Of a stretch of DNA of 64,000 nt, positions 22,075 to 33,069 are shown piece after piece. The position numbers and the translations under genes are program-made. Every line of letters begins with the position of its first letter. Positions within the stretch are counted from its first letter, which is position 1. Origin of the DNA: Rhizomys pruinosus (lineage: Eukaryota > Chordata > Mammalia > Rodentia > Spalacidae); NCBI GenBank assembly GCA_009823505.1, contig VZQC01004717.1, positions 1,068,177-1,132,176 of the forward strand, given 5' to 3'. The notes beneath the pieces were generated by a model that saw only the letters and a list, made by a program, of their open reading frames with translations, was not told where the DNA came from and ran no database searches.

Positions 22075-22578
22075 TATACAGGTATCACAAGAATATGATA
22101 AAACACTGATCAAAAGCAACTTGGGGAAGAAAGACCTTGTTTCTAGTTCAGATTGAATCATACAGGTGAAAGCCACTAGGAAAATGGACTCAGAGAATAC
22201 TGTATGTTTTATGGCTGCCTGGTGGCAGCCTGCCTGCTATGGGTAGCCAGGGATAAGACTATTTTGTCTTACAGCTTATTGTCTATCTTTGAAGGAATCT
22301 GGGGCAAGAGCTCAAATAGGAACCTGGATGGAGTAACTGGAGCAGAGACCTTGGAGGAAGGAATGCAGCTTCTTATATAGCTTATATAGCTTTCTCTGCT
22401 TTACTGTCCAGGCCCACCTGCCCAGGGATGGCACCATCCAGCCACATCTACCAGCAATCAAGAAAATGTTTCATACACATGTCCACAAACCAGTCTGATG
22501 GAGAAAATTCTTCAGTTGAGAGTCCTCCCTCACAGTGTCTCCTCTTTGTGTCAAGTTAACAAAGACTAACCAGCATAA
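22075..22578 (-). mobile_element. ERVL-type LTR (older relative of the 17-19 kb provirus), interrupted
   Basis: Antisense landmarks: 'gataaaacactgatcaaaagcaacttgggg', 'acccacctgcccagggatggcaccatcc'-like sequence (22411-22436), 'gcaatcaagaaaatg', 'gtgtcaagttaacaaagactaaccagca'. The 131-bp copy B sits inside it, replacing roughly 8-10 bp of the LTR. Confidence 0.75.
22130..22260 (+). repeat. 131-bp local duplication, copy B
   Basis: Near-identical to 21177-21307, 953 bp downstream, same strand. It interrupts an LTR block that is continuous in the other LTR copies ('cttggggaaga' ... 'attttgtcttac'). Confidence 0.95.
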
Positions 22579-22659
22579 TGTTACTCTCCTGGATTACATT
22601 GTTGGTTAACAGGGATCATTGTGACACATGGTCCTTTAATTCAAAAGAAGAGTAAGGGA

Positions 22660-22745
22660 CTGAGGATTTAGCTCAGTAGTACAGTACTAGCCTAGCAAGA
22701 ACTAAGCCCTGGATTAGGTTTTAAGCTCTGGAAAAATAAAGACGA
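22660..22745 (+). repeat. ID-like/tRNA-derived SINE, old
   Basis: 'gggactgaggatttagctcagtagtacagtactagcctagcaag' matches an ID-type head; ends in 'ggaaaaataaag'. Followed at 22768-22803 by a (CCAA)n/(CAAA)n tract. Confidence 0.65.
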
Positions 22746-22985
22746 AATGACAAAAAGACCAATCAACCAACCAACCAACCAAACAAACAAACAAACAAAA
22801 AAAGGCAACCAAAAGAATAATAAACCTAGATATTTCTGTACAGCCTTCCTAGACACAGTCCCTTTCAGCATCTGAGTGAGTGCTCAGCTCCTTGCCACCA
22901 TCAGAATACAACCAAAGGACTCATACTTCATATAAGTTTTGGATATACTGCTTAGAGTATAATATTAACTTGAATCATTAAAATT

Positions 22986-23745
22986 GTTATAGAAAATGTG
23001 GTACAACTACACAATGAAGTTCTCTGCAGCAGTTAAGAAAGATGGCATCATGAAATTTGCAGATAAATGCATGGAACTAGAAGATATTATGTTAAGTGAA
23101 GTAACAGCCCCAGAAAAACAAATGATGAATGGAATCCCTCATCTGTGGACGCTAGCGCCAAATACCTAGGTGTAAGGCAAACGGAGCAATGTCAATGTTA
23201 TATTCCTCGTGATCTGAAAACACCTGTGCTCTTATACTGTGAATCCCTAAACAGGTTCTAGAATTAATCTACCATTTATTTTCAGACTGGAATTTTGGTA
23301 TATGGGTGGAAGGTATCTATGCATATTTTAGAGTAATATAAAATCAAAATGGAAAAATGTGAATCCTGAATTCCATATCCTGTAATATGATATGGAAATA
23401 ACATACAGTTTGTTTTCAGATGACATAATTTTAGTATAGGTGTGAGGTATATGCAACGTATATGCATACACTGAAGCAATGCAAGTTGGAGGGAACAACA
23501 ACAACAAAAGAACCGGGACAAAACAAAAACAAAACAAAACCATCTGAAACAGTGAATTTCTCCCTAAAGCAATAATCCTCTGCTTTGGAAAAACTCTGGA
23601 AAGACTTAGAAAAAGATGCAACACATGTATGGCAGAATACATAAACTTGGGTGGGGTGGGGGGTATGGAAAGGGAAATGACTCTAAATTGGATTGAGAAA
23701 TGATGTATGATGTATGAAAGAGTTTAATAAAAAATATAAAATTTT
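22986..23745 (+). mobile_element. L1: end of ORF2 plus 3' UTR
   Basis: Begins in the ORF2 C-terminal region ('atagaaaatgtggtacaactacacaatgaag', 'catggaactagaagatatta', 'ctcatctgtggacgctagc'), then 3' UTR with 'ggcagaatacataaacttgg', a G-rich tract (23650-23665) and 'agagtttaataaaaaatat'. 5'-truncated; no open frame of note. Confidence 0.88.
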
Positions 23746-23969
23746 CTAAAGAAAATTATTTGTTTAAATGTGTTCATAAAAAAGCATCTGTTATTGATAA
23801 CAAACATCTTGATCAGTTATGGAAGCTTTCAATTTGCTAAAATATAAGTGGCTAAGTAGTTTATTTGTAGTTTTTCCTTTATACCATCTTTGAGGTAAAA
23901 GCAAACTTTGAAAGAAAAAATAAATGTTGAATCAGCTTGGTTTCAGAGAAATCAGAACCCTGACAGGTG

Positions 23970-24056
23970 TATGAAAGCGGGGTGGGATATAGCTCGCTTG
24001 TGGAATGCTTACATAGGATGCATGAAATCTGTGCTCAACCTCTGATACTTAAAGAA
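23970..24056 (+). repeat. ID-like SINE remnant
   Basis: 'gggtgggatatagctcgcttgtggaatgcttacatagg' followed by 'ctcaacctctgatacttaaag'. A diverged tRNA-type head without a body. Confidence 0.5.
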
Positions 24057-25230
24057 AAAACCGTGAAAACCAGCATACTGTGATCGAACAGCACTTTACT
24101 GAACACAAAATTCAAGATTATTTTTACAATGATATTTTTTTATAGAGAATGATATGTTTTTAATATCTACTTATTTTCTCCTCAGGAGATTAATTTTGCT
24201 TTCTTTGAATTTTTACCTCAAGAGGTAATTTCTGAGAGCTAACTCAAAGATATATTTTAATTTATTATTTTTCTGTTCAGGTACTTCCTCTTTAATGATT
24301 AAAAAATTGAAAGTCTTTTTTTTTTTTCAAAGAAAATGTTTATGATAGTATTTCTCTTTCTAACTGATCACATATACTTCCCAGAGTTCTGAAGCTGGTG
24401 CTGTATCTATTGGGTCATTCATTCACTAATGAATTTACCATGATCAGCGAACAATTCACGTTAATGGAGATAAGCGGTTGCCTTGGTGTTTTGCTGCAGC
24501 TGACCAAGTGCTTAATTTCTTTTTATCTTATTTATCATGGGTTGTCTAGCATGAGCAAGCTAGGTATTTATCCTTCTTCTCAAACCTGAGAAAACGGAAC
24601 TGAAAGATCAAGTTTCCTTCTCAAAAGCCAGCTTTAGGGGCCTGGGGCATTCAGCCTTGAAAACATGTCTCTGAGTAGAGCTTGTTTTTCTACCTCAGCT
24701 CATTGTGCCTGTTAGCTGTGTGTTATCTGACTATGTCTGGCTTTCTTGCCCCATCGTGATTCCTCTCCCTGCAAACTGAGTTCTGAGAATGCAGTCTTAT
24801 GTGCTGTTCCTCAGAATACATCATATCTTCCGTCTTCTCATTGATTCCTTTCATTATGTTTGTCTGTGTTAATTTAACAATCACCCAGTTTGCGGTGGAA
24901 TGTTTGGCCCACTCCTCTCTCAGAATTTCCAATCTGTGTCTGTCCAATGAATCATTTAAGACCCCACTCAAGTCTCACCGTTCCTATGAGAACTGGCAGC
25001 TTGTGCCAAGGAAAGGAAGAGTCCTGTTCTCATTCTCCCGCTACTCTTCAGAGAACTCCTTAAATATTTATCAGATCTGGCTTTCCACCGTACTTCGTGA
25101 TCATCAGCCTCCCTTACCAAACCGAATGACCCTAAAGGAAAAGTGTCGTGTATTCTGGATACTTTCAACCCTAGTTCTTTGCTCTGGGCCCTGGGTGGTC
25201 TTTGAATTGAAAGAGCTAAGGCGAAGAACG
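24057..25230. other. Unassigned DNA
   Basis: Longest open frame here is about 156 codons from 24799 and runs into the downstream B1, so it is not a sound gene. 24880-25010 has a faint L2-like look. Nothing else recognised. Confidence 0.5.
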
Positions 25231-25244
25231 AGAACTTGCTTTTT

Positions 25245-25423
25245 TTGTTGTTGTTGTTGTTGTTTTTGAGAAAGGGTCTCCCTTTAGACCCAGCTGGCCT
25301 GGAGCTCGTTCTGTAGACCAGGCTGGCCTTGAACTCACAGAGATCCGCCTGCTTCTGGCTCCCAAGTGCTAGGATTAAAGGCATGGAGCTACAGGGAGAC
25401 CCTGCCTCTAAAAGACAAAAAAC

Positions 25424-25454
<31 letters not shown>

Positions 25455-25481
25455 AAGGCATGCACCACCACGCCCGGTGCA
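25245..25481 (-). repeat. B1 SINE with a second B1 inserted in it
   Basis: Antisense B1 with a (GTT)n-rich tail, split near its head. The outer duplication 'agaacttgcttttt' is at 25231-25244 and 25482-25495. The head resumes at 25453 with 'taaaggcatgcaccaccacgcccgg'. Confidence 0.93.
25386..25452 (+). repeat. 5'-truncated B1 nested in B1
   Basis: Only the last ~35 bp of B1 ('agctacagggagaccctgcc') plus a long A tail. Flanked by 'taaaggcatg' (25376-25385 and 25453-25462), so it entered the older B1 in opposite orientation. Confidence 0.9.
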
Positions 25482-25747
25482 AGAACTTGCTTTTTGTAGT
25501 CCCCCTTCCAACCTCACACACCCTCACTTGCCCTCTGTTTCTTCCCACACCTCCTCTGTACTCTGGTTTTTTACTGGTTGGTTTTAAGTAGGGCTATTTT
25601 CCTTATCCATACTGGGATATTTAAGACTGGACTTTTGCTTTTCAAAGCAGGTGCCCAAGACAGCAAGGGAATTGCTCTAACATGGCTGAGCATGAAACAC
25701 GCATTATAAAGAAAACGTGACTGTATTTATTTTTAGAAATCAATGTT

Positions 25748-25978
25748 GGACTGGAGAGATAGCCTAGCGGTTAAGAGCACCGACGCTCTTGCAGAGGACC
25801 CAGGTTCGATCCCCAGCACCCACATGGCGGCTAAGAACCATCTGTAACTCCAATTCCAGGAGAACTCCAGTTGCAGGGGAATCTGAGACCCTCCTCTGAC
25901 CTCCACGGCATTGCACGACACGGCTGCACAGACCTGCATGCAGACAGTACATTCATACATATAGAAAGATAAAAAAAA
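25748..25978 (+). repeat. B2 SINE (long form)
   Basis: Complete: head 'actggagagatagcctagcgg', box B 'ggttcgatccccagcacc', 'ctgtaactccaattccagg' and the duplicated block, A-rich tail. The site 'aaatcaat' precedes and follows it. Confidence 0.95.
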
Positions 25979-25990
25979 AAATCAATATCC

Positions 25991-26231
25991 GGGCTGGAGA
26001 GATGGCTCAGCGGTTAAGAGCGCCTACTACTCTTGCAGAGGACTCGGATTTGATTCCCAGCACCCACATGGTGGCTAAGAACCGTCTTTAACGCCAGTTC
26101 CAGGGGAATCCGACGCCCTCTTCTGACCTCCGCGACATTGCACGGCACGCGTGCACCAACCTGCATGCAGACAGTACACTCATACACATACAAAATAAAT
26201 AAATAAATAAATAAATAAATAAATATTTTAA
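25991..26231 (+). repeat. B2 SINE (short form)
   Basis: Complete: 'gggctggagagatggctcagcgg', 'ctttaacgccagttcc' without the duplicated block, (AAAT)n tail. Same orientation as and 12 bp after the previous B2; a third 'aaatcaat' follows it at about 26234. Confidence 0.95.
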
Positions 26232-26244
26232 AAAATCAATGTCT

Positions 26245-26823
26245 CCTCATAAATGCTAGAATCAAAATCTCTTAGGGAGGGAGATTGTTAAGAACTTCAA
26301 AAAATAGTGATGAAGCCAAATTACTGAATATGCAAAAGTATCAGTTATCACTGAAGGGAGTTGCCATGACAGTCTTTTGCTCAGAGATACTGTACTAGGA
26401 AGCTGGTTATGCTCCACTGTTCAAAAACAGAAGTAAAATTGCCAGAGAGTGGAATGAGGGTCAACGGCTCCTTTCTTTTTTTGGTGTTAACCACATAGCT
26501 TTTCTAAACCACCTTTGCTGTTTCTATAGCTGCTATTCTCAGGACTAAAGTCAGTAATTTGTAGGTTGGACAATTGGACTTGGTAAGTTCCTAAGCACAT
26601 TCTAGAAAAAGTGAGGCCAAGTCTCCATGAGGAGAATTGCTAAAATCCAGGTAAACAAGAAGTTTGGGGTTTTATGATTACCAGTTTATAGCACATCTGT
26701 GACATGCCATTGCACTCAACTAGAACGTAGCTCCCAGATATTAAACAAAATCATGCTGACGTGTAAGATGTAATGGAGACAGCTTGTCTGCCTGTTTCCT
26801 CTATCAAATTCTAGCTCACCTTT
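26245..26823. other. Unassigned DNA
   Basis: No repeat or coding signal recognised. Confidence 0.5.
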
Positions 26824-27117
26824 CTTTTCTTCCTGTTTTTTGTTTGTTTGTTTGTTCGTTTTGTGGGCAAAGTTAGTTTTCTTTCTCTATTGCTTCCTAT
26901 ATTATTACTGAGACAAGGTCTCTCCTTGACCCTAGACCTCATTGATTCTGTAGGACTCGTTAGTCAATGCTCCAGGGATCCTCCTATTTCCCTTTCCTTG
27001 GTGCTGAGATTATAGGCACATGCCTCTGTGCCAAGCTTTGTACATGGATGCTGGGGATCTGAACTCGGGTCTTTATGCTGCAAACAATTTACCAGCTGAG
27101 TCATCTCCCCAGCCCTT
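26824..27117 (-). repeat. Composite tRNA+B1 SINE (B4-like)
   Basis: Antisense order: (GTTT)n-like tail, B1-like block 'gagacaaggtctctccttg' to 'gtgctgagattataggcacatgcc', then the tRNA-like head antisense 'ctggggatctgaactcggg' and 'ctgagtcatctccccagccc'. Shows the head-B1 joint more clearly than the other copies. Confidence 0.8.
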
Positions 27118-27137
27118 GATCTTCTTTGTTAAAACTT

Positions 27138-27257
27138 GAAGGAAGGAAGGAAGGAAGGAAGGAAGGAAGGAAGGAAGGAAGGAAGGAAGGAAGGAAGGAA
27201 AAAAGGAAGGAAGAAAGGAAGGAAGGAAGGAAGGAAGGAAGGAAGAAAGGAAGGGGA
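27138..27257. repeat. (GGAA)n microsatellite
   Basis: About 120 bp of ggaa units with a few aagg/aaaa interruptions. Homopurine on the plus strand. Confidence 0.97.
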
Positions 27258-27454
27258 GGGTAGAAGGGATAGAAACCCAAATATTTTCAATAATCAAGGG
27301 AAAATGTAAGAACTTTTCAAGAACAGGTGCTGTTTCTTAGACAACAATTTTTAGTTCAGCAGAGTTAGCTAGAAACACCATTACTCCCGTTCTGATTCCA
27401 GACCACCCCTATAATGATATTTTACTAAATTTGCATTTCTACACTAATTACTAT

Positions 27455-27610
27455 AGTTTTCTTTAACTTTTTTGAGCCTGGGTCTCCCAGTAGCCCCAGC
27501 TGATCTGGAACTCCCTATGTAGACCAGACTGGCCTTGAATTCACAGAGATCCACCTACCTCTGCCTCCTGAGTGCTGGGACTAAAGGTGTGCACCGCCAC
27601 GCCCAGCTTA
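27455..27610 (-). repeat. B1 SINE
   Basis: Antisense B1 from 'ttttttgagcctgggtctccc' to 'gtgtgcaccgccacgcccagc'. Slightly diverged; the flank 'ctatagttttctt'/'ctatagtttttct' is partly repeated on both sides. Confidence 0.93.
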
Positions 27611-28013
27611 CTATAGTTTTTCTATAAGTAAAACAGAACACAGAACAACAAAAGTGATGACATTTCAATTGTTAAACCATGAAATGTGATTGGCCTTCAT
27701 TCATTGCAAGGGTTGTTGTAAAGACAGTGTATGTTCTCAAGTTTTGTAGTAGAAGATAACAAGAGAGAAAAGGAGATTAGGATGACAACTAGGTAAGCTA
27801 GCTAGATGAAAGAGATGGCTTGGACACAGGTGAGGGAGTAGAATGTACATGTACATTGGGAGAAGGGTAAATAGCGTCTCACTAGAGCTGAGGGCAGATA
27901 AGCATTAGCAGATAAGATTAAAGAGATAGCTTGGTATTGCAACCTGCCTTGCCCAAATTTATTCTTGTAATGGAGACACATTGGATATTTGTGAGGAGAA
28001 GGACAGGATTAAA
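27611..28013. other. Unassigned DNA
   Basis: No repeat recognised apart from A-rich patches. Confidence 0.5.
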
Positions 28014-28024
28014 ACAGTGCTTAA

Positions 28025-29251
28025 TCTTAGGAGATTATGCATGGGGGCATCGCTCGAAATGTCCTGCAAATGTGGGTCACCAGTCTTCCTGTTCAGGGAG
28101 GTCTTGGAGAGCCACTAAGGGGTCTTCAGCCAGTGTCCAGTCTATAAAGAGGAAAGTCTGCTCATGCTTCAGAAAGGAAGCCTGGTCTAGCAGGACCTGA
28201 TTTTGTCCTCAAGTGGCTGGAACTGGTAAATGAAAAGCTAAAAGGAGCAAGGGGCTCCTCCCACCTCCCCCCAACCTCCCCAGAGACCCCTGAGGACCAG
28301 ATTCTCAACTGACCTTGAGAAAACAAAAACCTTGGTTAATCTGGGCTAACTGTGTGGCCTTAAGCATCCAAAAGGAAAGTACTACCAGAAATAAATAATC
28401 AGTAAGACCAGAGAAACTGTACTGCAGACATAAAATTCGAGATCTTAGTAAAAAGACAAAAAGAAAAAAAGAGAGAGTACTGTTGCTTGGCTTATCTCCA
28501 ATTCTTACTGGCAAGTGCATCTACTCTGTGGCTGCCACCGCTTTTGGCACTCCTCAAAGACATGAGAAGCTTTTTTTTTTTTTTAACATGTTTTCTTTTT
28601 TTTAAATTTTATTTATTTTGTATGTGTATGAATGTACTATCTGCATGTAGGTTTGTGCACCCATGTCATGCAATGCCGCAGAGGTCAGAAGAGGGCGTCA
28701 GATTCCCCTGGAACTGGAGTTCTCCTGGAATTGGAGTTACAGACAGTTCTCAGCGTGCTGGGGATCGAACCCGGGTCCTCTGAAAAAGCAGTCGGTGCTC
28801 TTAACCACTAGGCTATCTCTCCAGCCCCTGAGATACAGCTTTTTAACCTTCAAGTATGGACTGAGGATTCATGTCTCTCCAAGAATCCTCTAAACCTTCA
28901 ATGCCAGATGGGGACTACTGAGATACCCAGCTTGTGGACTAAACAGCTAAGGGGATATCAGCCTTGTCACAATATGGACTGCCATTGTTGAACTACCTGG
29001 GCCGTATCATGGAGGTCAGTGCAGGGGGATCAAGATAGGACACGTGCTTACTGGACTTCATTTTGGGGGACCATGGGAGGCAAAGACCCCAATGTGGAGC
29101 AAAAGTGCAGGATTCATGGTTGTTTGGGATTCCCAAGGAGGAAACTTCGAGCACTTCCTTAAGGAAAACATGACACCTTTTAGGGAAAAAAAATCCTCCA
29201 ATTCAAGTGATATGTGTATGTAGTATGTATGTATATATTCATATATATAAC

Positions 29252-29297
<46 letters not shown>

Positions 29298-29488
29298 CAA
29301 TACAAGTTGGAGAGAACAACAACAAAAGAACTGAAAAATAAAACCCTCTGGAAAGACTCAGAAAAAGATGCAGGACATGTGTGGCAGAGTGCAGGGACTC
29401 GAGTGGGGTGGGGGGCATGGAAAGGGAAGCGAGTCTAGATTTGATAGAGAAATGATGTATGGAAAAAGTTTAATAACAGTAAAAAAAC
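28025..29488 (+). mobile_element. L1 3' UTR insertion, 11-bp target duplication, with nested B2
   Basis: Flanked by 'acagtgcttaa' at 28014-28024 and 29489-29499. The first ~530 bp match the reverse complement of 15830-16430; the rest carries the usual 3' UTR landmarks, a (TA)n tract (29246-29292), the G-rich tract (29402-29414) and a tail. It contains no ORF2, so the upstream block belongs to the L1 3' UTR. Confidence 0.88.
28568..28830 (-). repeat. B2 SINE nested in L1 (long form)
   Basis: Antisense B2 from poly-T to 'ctatctctccagcccc'. The L1 sequence near 'gagaagctttt' is repeated approximately after it ('gagatacagctttt'). Confidence 0.93.
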
Positions 29489-29499
29489 ACAGTGCTTAA

Positions 29500-31890
29500 A
29501 GGTGACTACTGTGCCTACAAAGCACAGGACGTGTTGAAGGACGATGGTCTTAAGGAGAGCCCGGCACCAGTGCAGTGAATGGATTGGAATGACTACAGCA
29601 GTAGGAATGAATGGGATGGCTGTGGGGGAGGCTATGAAGCACAGTAATGATCAAGGCTTACCAGGTGATGGAGGATCGAGAAGAGGGAATATCAAGATGG
29701 TATGTAGCATTGAGCCCAGCTGGCTAGAAAATACGTAACAGAAGCTCAAACTCAGAGGAGCTAATTTTAAGATGTGTTGATTAATTCAAGGATAAATGCT
29801 GAATCGTATAGGCAGAGGTTCTGGGGTGGCCAGGGAATGCATGTAATGAGGCAGAAAATAGGAGGGCTGATAGAGAATTGCAGAGAAGTGACACTTGGAA
29901 AACTTTTTATGATGATCCCCCAAACGGGATGTGAGAATTCCAGGGCAAGCAGGATAAAGTATCCAGAGGTGTACCCCCTAAATAAGGGTGAGAATCCAGG
30001 CTGCATTACAGCTGAGATAATCTCATAACCACAAGAAGTGTTGCCACCCATTTCTTAATAATGAAGAACCATAGTATCCAGAATCACACATACATTCATA
30101 GCTGAGTGCCCAGACAAGCTTTCTTGTTTAAAGTTAAGTTGCATGTGAAGTCAACTAGCCATAGTCCTCTCTCTCATTCCTTGTGATGCTTTGCCAGGTC
30201 CCTAAGTTAATGTAACTTCCATCTAAGTTGTCATGCATAAATAGCTGAAGTGGTTAGATGGGAGCTAGCTAATGCAGTCAAGATGTCATACTCGACCTGA
30301 CAAACCAACAGAAGCATTTCACTTTGTTTACAAGGTCTGCTTTGGAATGGTTGTGTACACCAGAGCTGAGGCTGCCTGAAGCTTTCATTGAGCTAAAGGT
30401 GATCCCCACACATGTGTTCACTTTGTTTGAGGGTAAGAGGGTGTGATTGCAAGCCACCAAGGGCATATGTGTGTATATCAAAATTTCTTCATGGAGTATA
30501 ATTATTTTTTTACCTAGGGAAAAATGCTCTTAAGAACAAAACTTATGTTTTGTTTAAGAAGAGGTCCTCAAAAGAAAATTAAAGGGCTCTAATAAGGTGA
30601 GTGTAATCCTCTTTATAATAGTATAAATGTGTTAAATCAGCCCTTAATCTTCTTCCAAGGTTTTCAGCTTCTTGGAGTTTGTCTGTATACTGTATTACTA
30701 AGAAACATACAGCTGAGACAAACACCTGAATAATTTTACAAATGTCAGTAACAAGATTTCTTTTCATATAAAGTCCAGTCCTAGAGCTTACATCTTGTTC
30801 TGCTGTTAATTTGAATAGTTTGCATTTTACAGATACTGATGATTATAAGTGTACATTGTACACCATCCTTTAAGGAGTTTTATGATCTACTGTTTATATG
30901 AAAGATATTGATGAAGTATTGATCTCTAGCACCTAAAGAGGAAGGAAAGGAAGGAAGAAAGGGAGGAAGAAAGGAATGACAAATAAAAAGATGTAAGGCC
31001 TATTTATCTGGGTATGGGGAAATAGAGTCTAAGTGTGCCTACTGGAGAAACGACTGCTACAGAAAATGGATCCCAAATAACAAGCTGTAGCAATGCAGTC
31101 TTAATACCCCAGGTGACAATTAAAATTCAAGAATAAATTTTCTGGATTTCTCCAGGTGCTATCCTATGTTTAGGAATATAGAAAAGTTCAGCTGATAGCA
31201 AGTTTGTTGAAGATGATGTTTTGTATTCTGGGACTCTCCAAAATGAAAGTGCTTTTTGGTCAGGCACCTGATGAGGAGATGGCTACAGAGAGGGTGCCAG
31301 GGACAACTGGCATTGCAGACTAGGGCTGACTGCTGCCCCAAGAGGAGGCCTAGAGATCAAGAAGACACAGTGCTGGGAAACAGATGGGGCACTCAGTGAG
31401 CAACAGGAGAGTCTGCTTAGCAAACAGGCACTGATGCAAACTCAGGTGAGCAATTAAATTGGAATTAAATCCCTGCCTTCACCATTTCAACTAATGGCCT
31501 GAGCTGAGCTCTTGCTCTATGACCCCGACAAAATTGCCTGCCAACTTTCCACCTTTCCACATTAAACTTTGAGTCCTATTGGAAGAGACACAGGCTGTCT
31601 TAACCCCTTGTCTGATACACAGATACTGAGAAACTCTTCCTGTACCCACACTGAATCATGAAAAGGAAGACTGTGAAGTAGTGCAAATTCTTCAACACTA
31701 TACACTCCTTTAAGGCCAGAACACGTCTGTGGTGCTTGTTCAATACCCAACAGCACCCACACATGCCTGGAAGAGGGTAGACATGAAAAAGAAAACAGCG
31801 AAAATTAAAATAGATTGGTTTGGTAGTAATCAGAAGGATTTTAACATGGATTGACATTATTTTTATATTTTTTTTTTATTGAACAAATCT
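29500..31890. other. Unassigned DNA
   Basis: About 2.4 kb with no SINE or LINE I can identify. A short GGAA/GAAA-rich tract at 30938-30976. No exon supported. Confidence 0.55.
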
Positions 31891-31904
31891 AGCTCATGCT
31901 AGAG

Positions 31905-32781
31905 TCCTTTATTTATTTATTTGAATATTTTTTATTGTTATTAAACTTTTTCATACATCATTTTTCAGTCTAATTTAGACTCATTTCCCTTTCCATCCTC
32001 CCCACCCCACCCAAGTTCATCCATTGTGCCATACATGTCTTGCATCTTTTTCTGAGTCTTTTCAAAGTTTTTAGAAAGCAGACGATTCTTGTTTTTGGAA
32101 GCACTTCACTGTTTCAGTCAGTTCTTTGTCCCAGTTCTTTTGTTGTTGTTGTTGTTCCATCCAACTTGTATTGCTTCAACATATGCATATATATACATAT
32201 ATATGTATATATTTATGTCTCACCTATACTACAATTATTTCGTCTGAAAACAAACTGTATGTTATTTCCAAATCATATTTCAGGATTCACATTTTTCCAT
32301 TTTGATTTTATATTACTCTAAAATATGCATACATACCCTCCACCCATATAGCAAGATTCAAAAGTCTGAAAATAAGTGGTAAGTTAATTCTAGAACCTGT
32401 TAAGGGATTCACATTATAAGAGCACAGTTGATTTCAGGTAAAGAGGAATATAACATTGACATTGCTCAATTTGCCTTACAACTAGATACTTGGTGCTAGA
32501 ATCCACAGATGAGGGATACCATTTGTCATTTGTTTTTCTGGGACTGTATTACTTCACTTAACATAATATCTTCTAGTTCCATCCATTTACCTTCAAAGTT
32601 CATGATGTCATCTTTCCTTACCACTGTGTAGAACTCCATTATGTAGATTACCACATTTTCTCTATCCACTCATTGGTTGAGGGGCTCTTGGGTTGGTTCC
32701 AGCTCTTCGATACTGTGAAGAGAGCTGTAATAAACATGGATGTGCATGTATCTCCGTGGAAGGCTGAGTCTTGACACTTTT
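31905..32781 (-). mobile_element. L1: 3' UTR and end of ORF2, antisense
   Basis: The plus strand shows the antisense tail, 'cctccccaccccacccaag' (G-rich tract in reverse), 'caacttgtattgcttcaac', then ORF2 C-terminal sequence in reverse ('ctagttccatccatttacc', 'ccacattttctctatccac', 'gggttggttccagctctt'). 5'-truncated at about 32781. It faces the sense L1 starting at 33070. Confidence 0.88.
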
Positions 32782-32796
32782 AAAAGTACTTCTGCT

Positions 32797-33052
32797 GGGC
32801 TGGAGAGATGGCCTAGTGGTTAGGAGCACCGACTGCTCTTGCAGAGGACCCGGGTTCAATCGCCAGCACCCACATGGTGGCTGAGAACCGTCTGTAACTC
32901 CAGTACCAGGAGAACTCCAGTTCCAGGGGAATCCGACACCCTCTTCTGACCTCTGCGGCATTGCACGACACGGGTGCACAAACCTACATGCAGACAGTAC
33001 ATTCATACACATAAAAAATAAATAAAAATAAAAAATTTAAAAAAATTAAAAA
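32797..33052 (+). repeat. B2 SINE (long form) with 15-bp target duplication
   Basis: Flanked by 'aaaagtacttctgct' at 32782-32796 and 33053-33067. The full head and duplicated 'aactccagttcc' block are present; A-rich tail 33012-33052. Confidence 0.95.
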
Positions 33053-33069
33053 AAAAGTACTTCTGCTTA

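Noticed and set aside
24799..25269. 156-codon open frame as a possible gene
   Set aside because: It runs into the (GTT)n tail of an antisense B1, has no motif I recognise, and overlaps a 167-codon frame on the other strand.
27138..27257. Repeat array as a CRISPR-like structure
   Set aside because: It is a plain (GGAA)n microsatellite with no spacers, in a mammalian repeat context.
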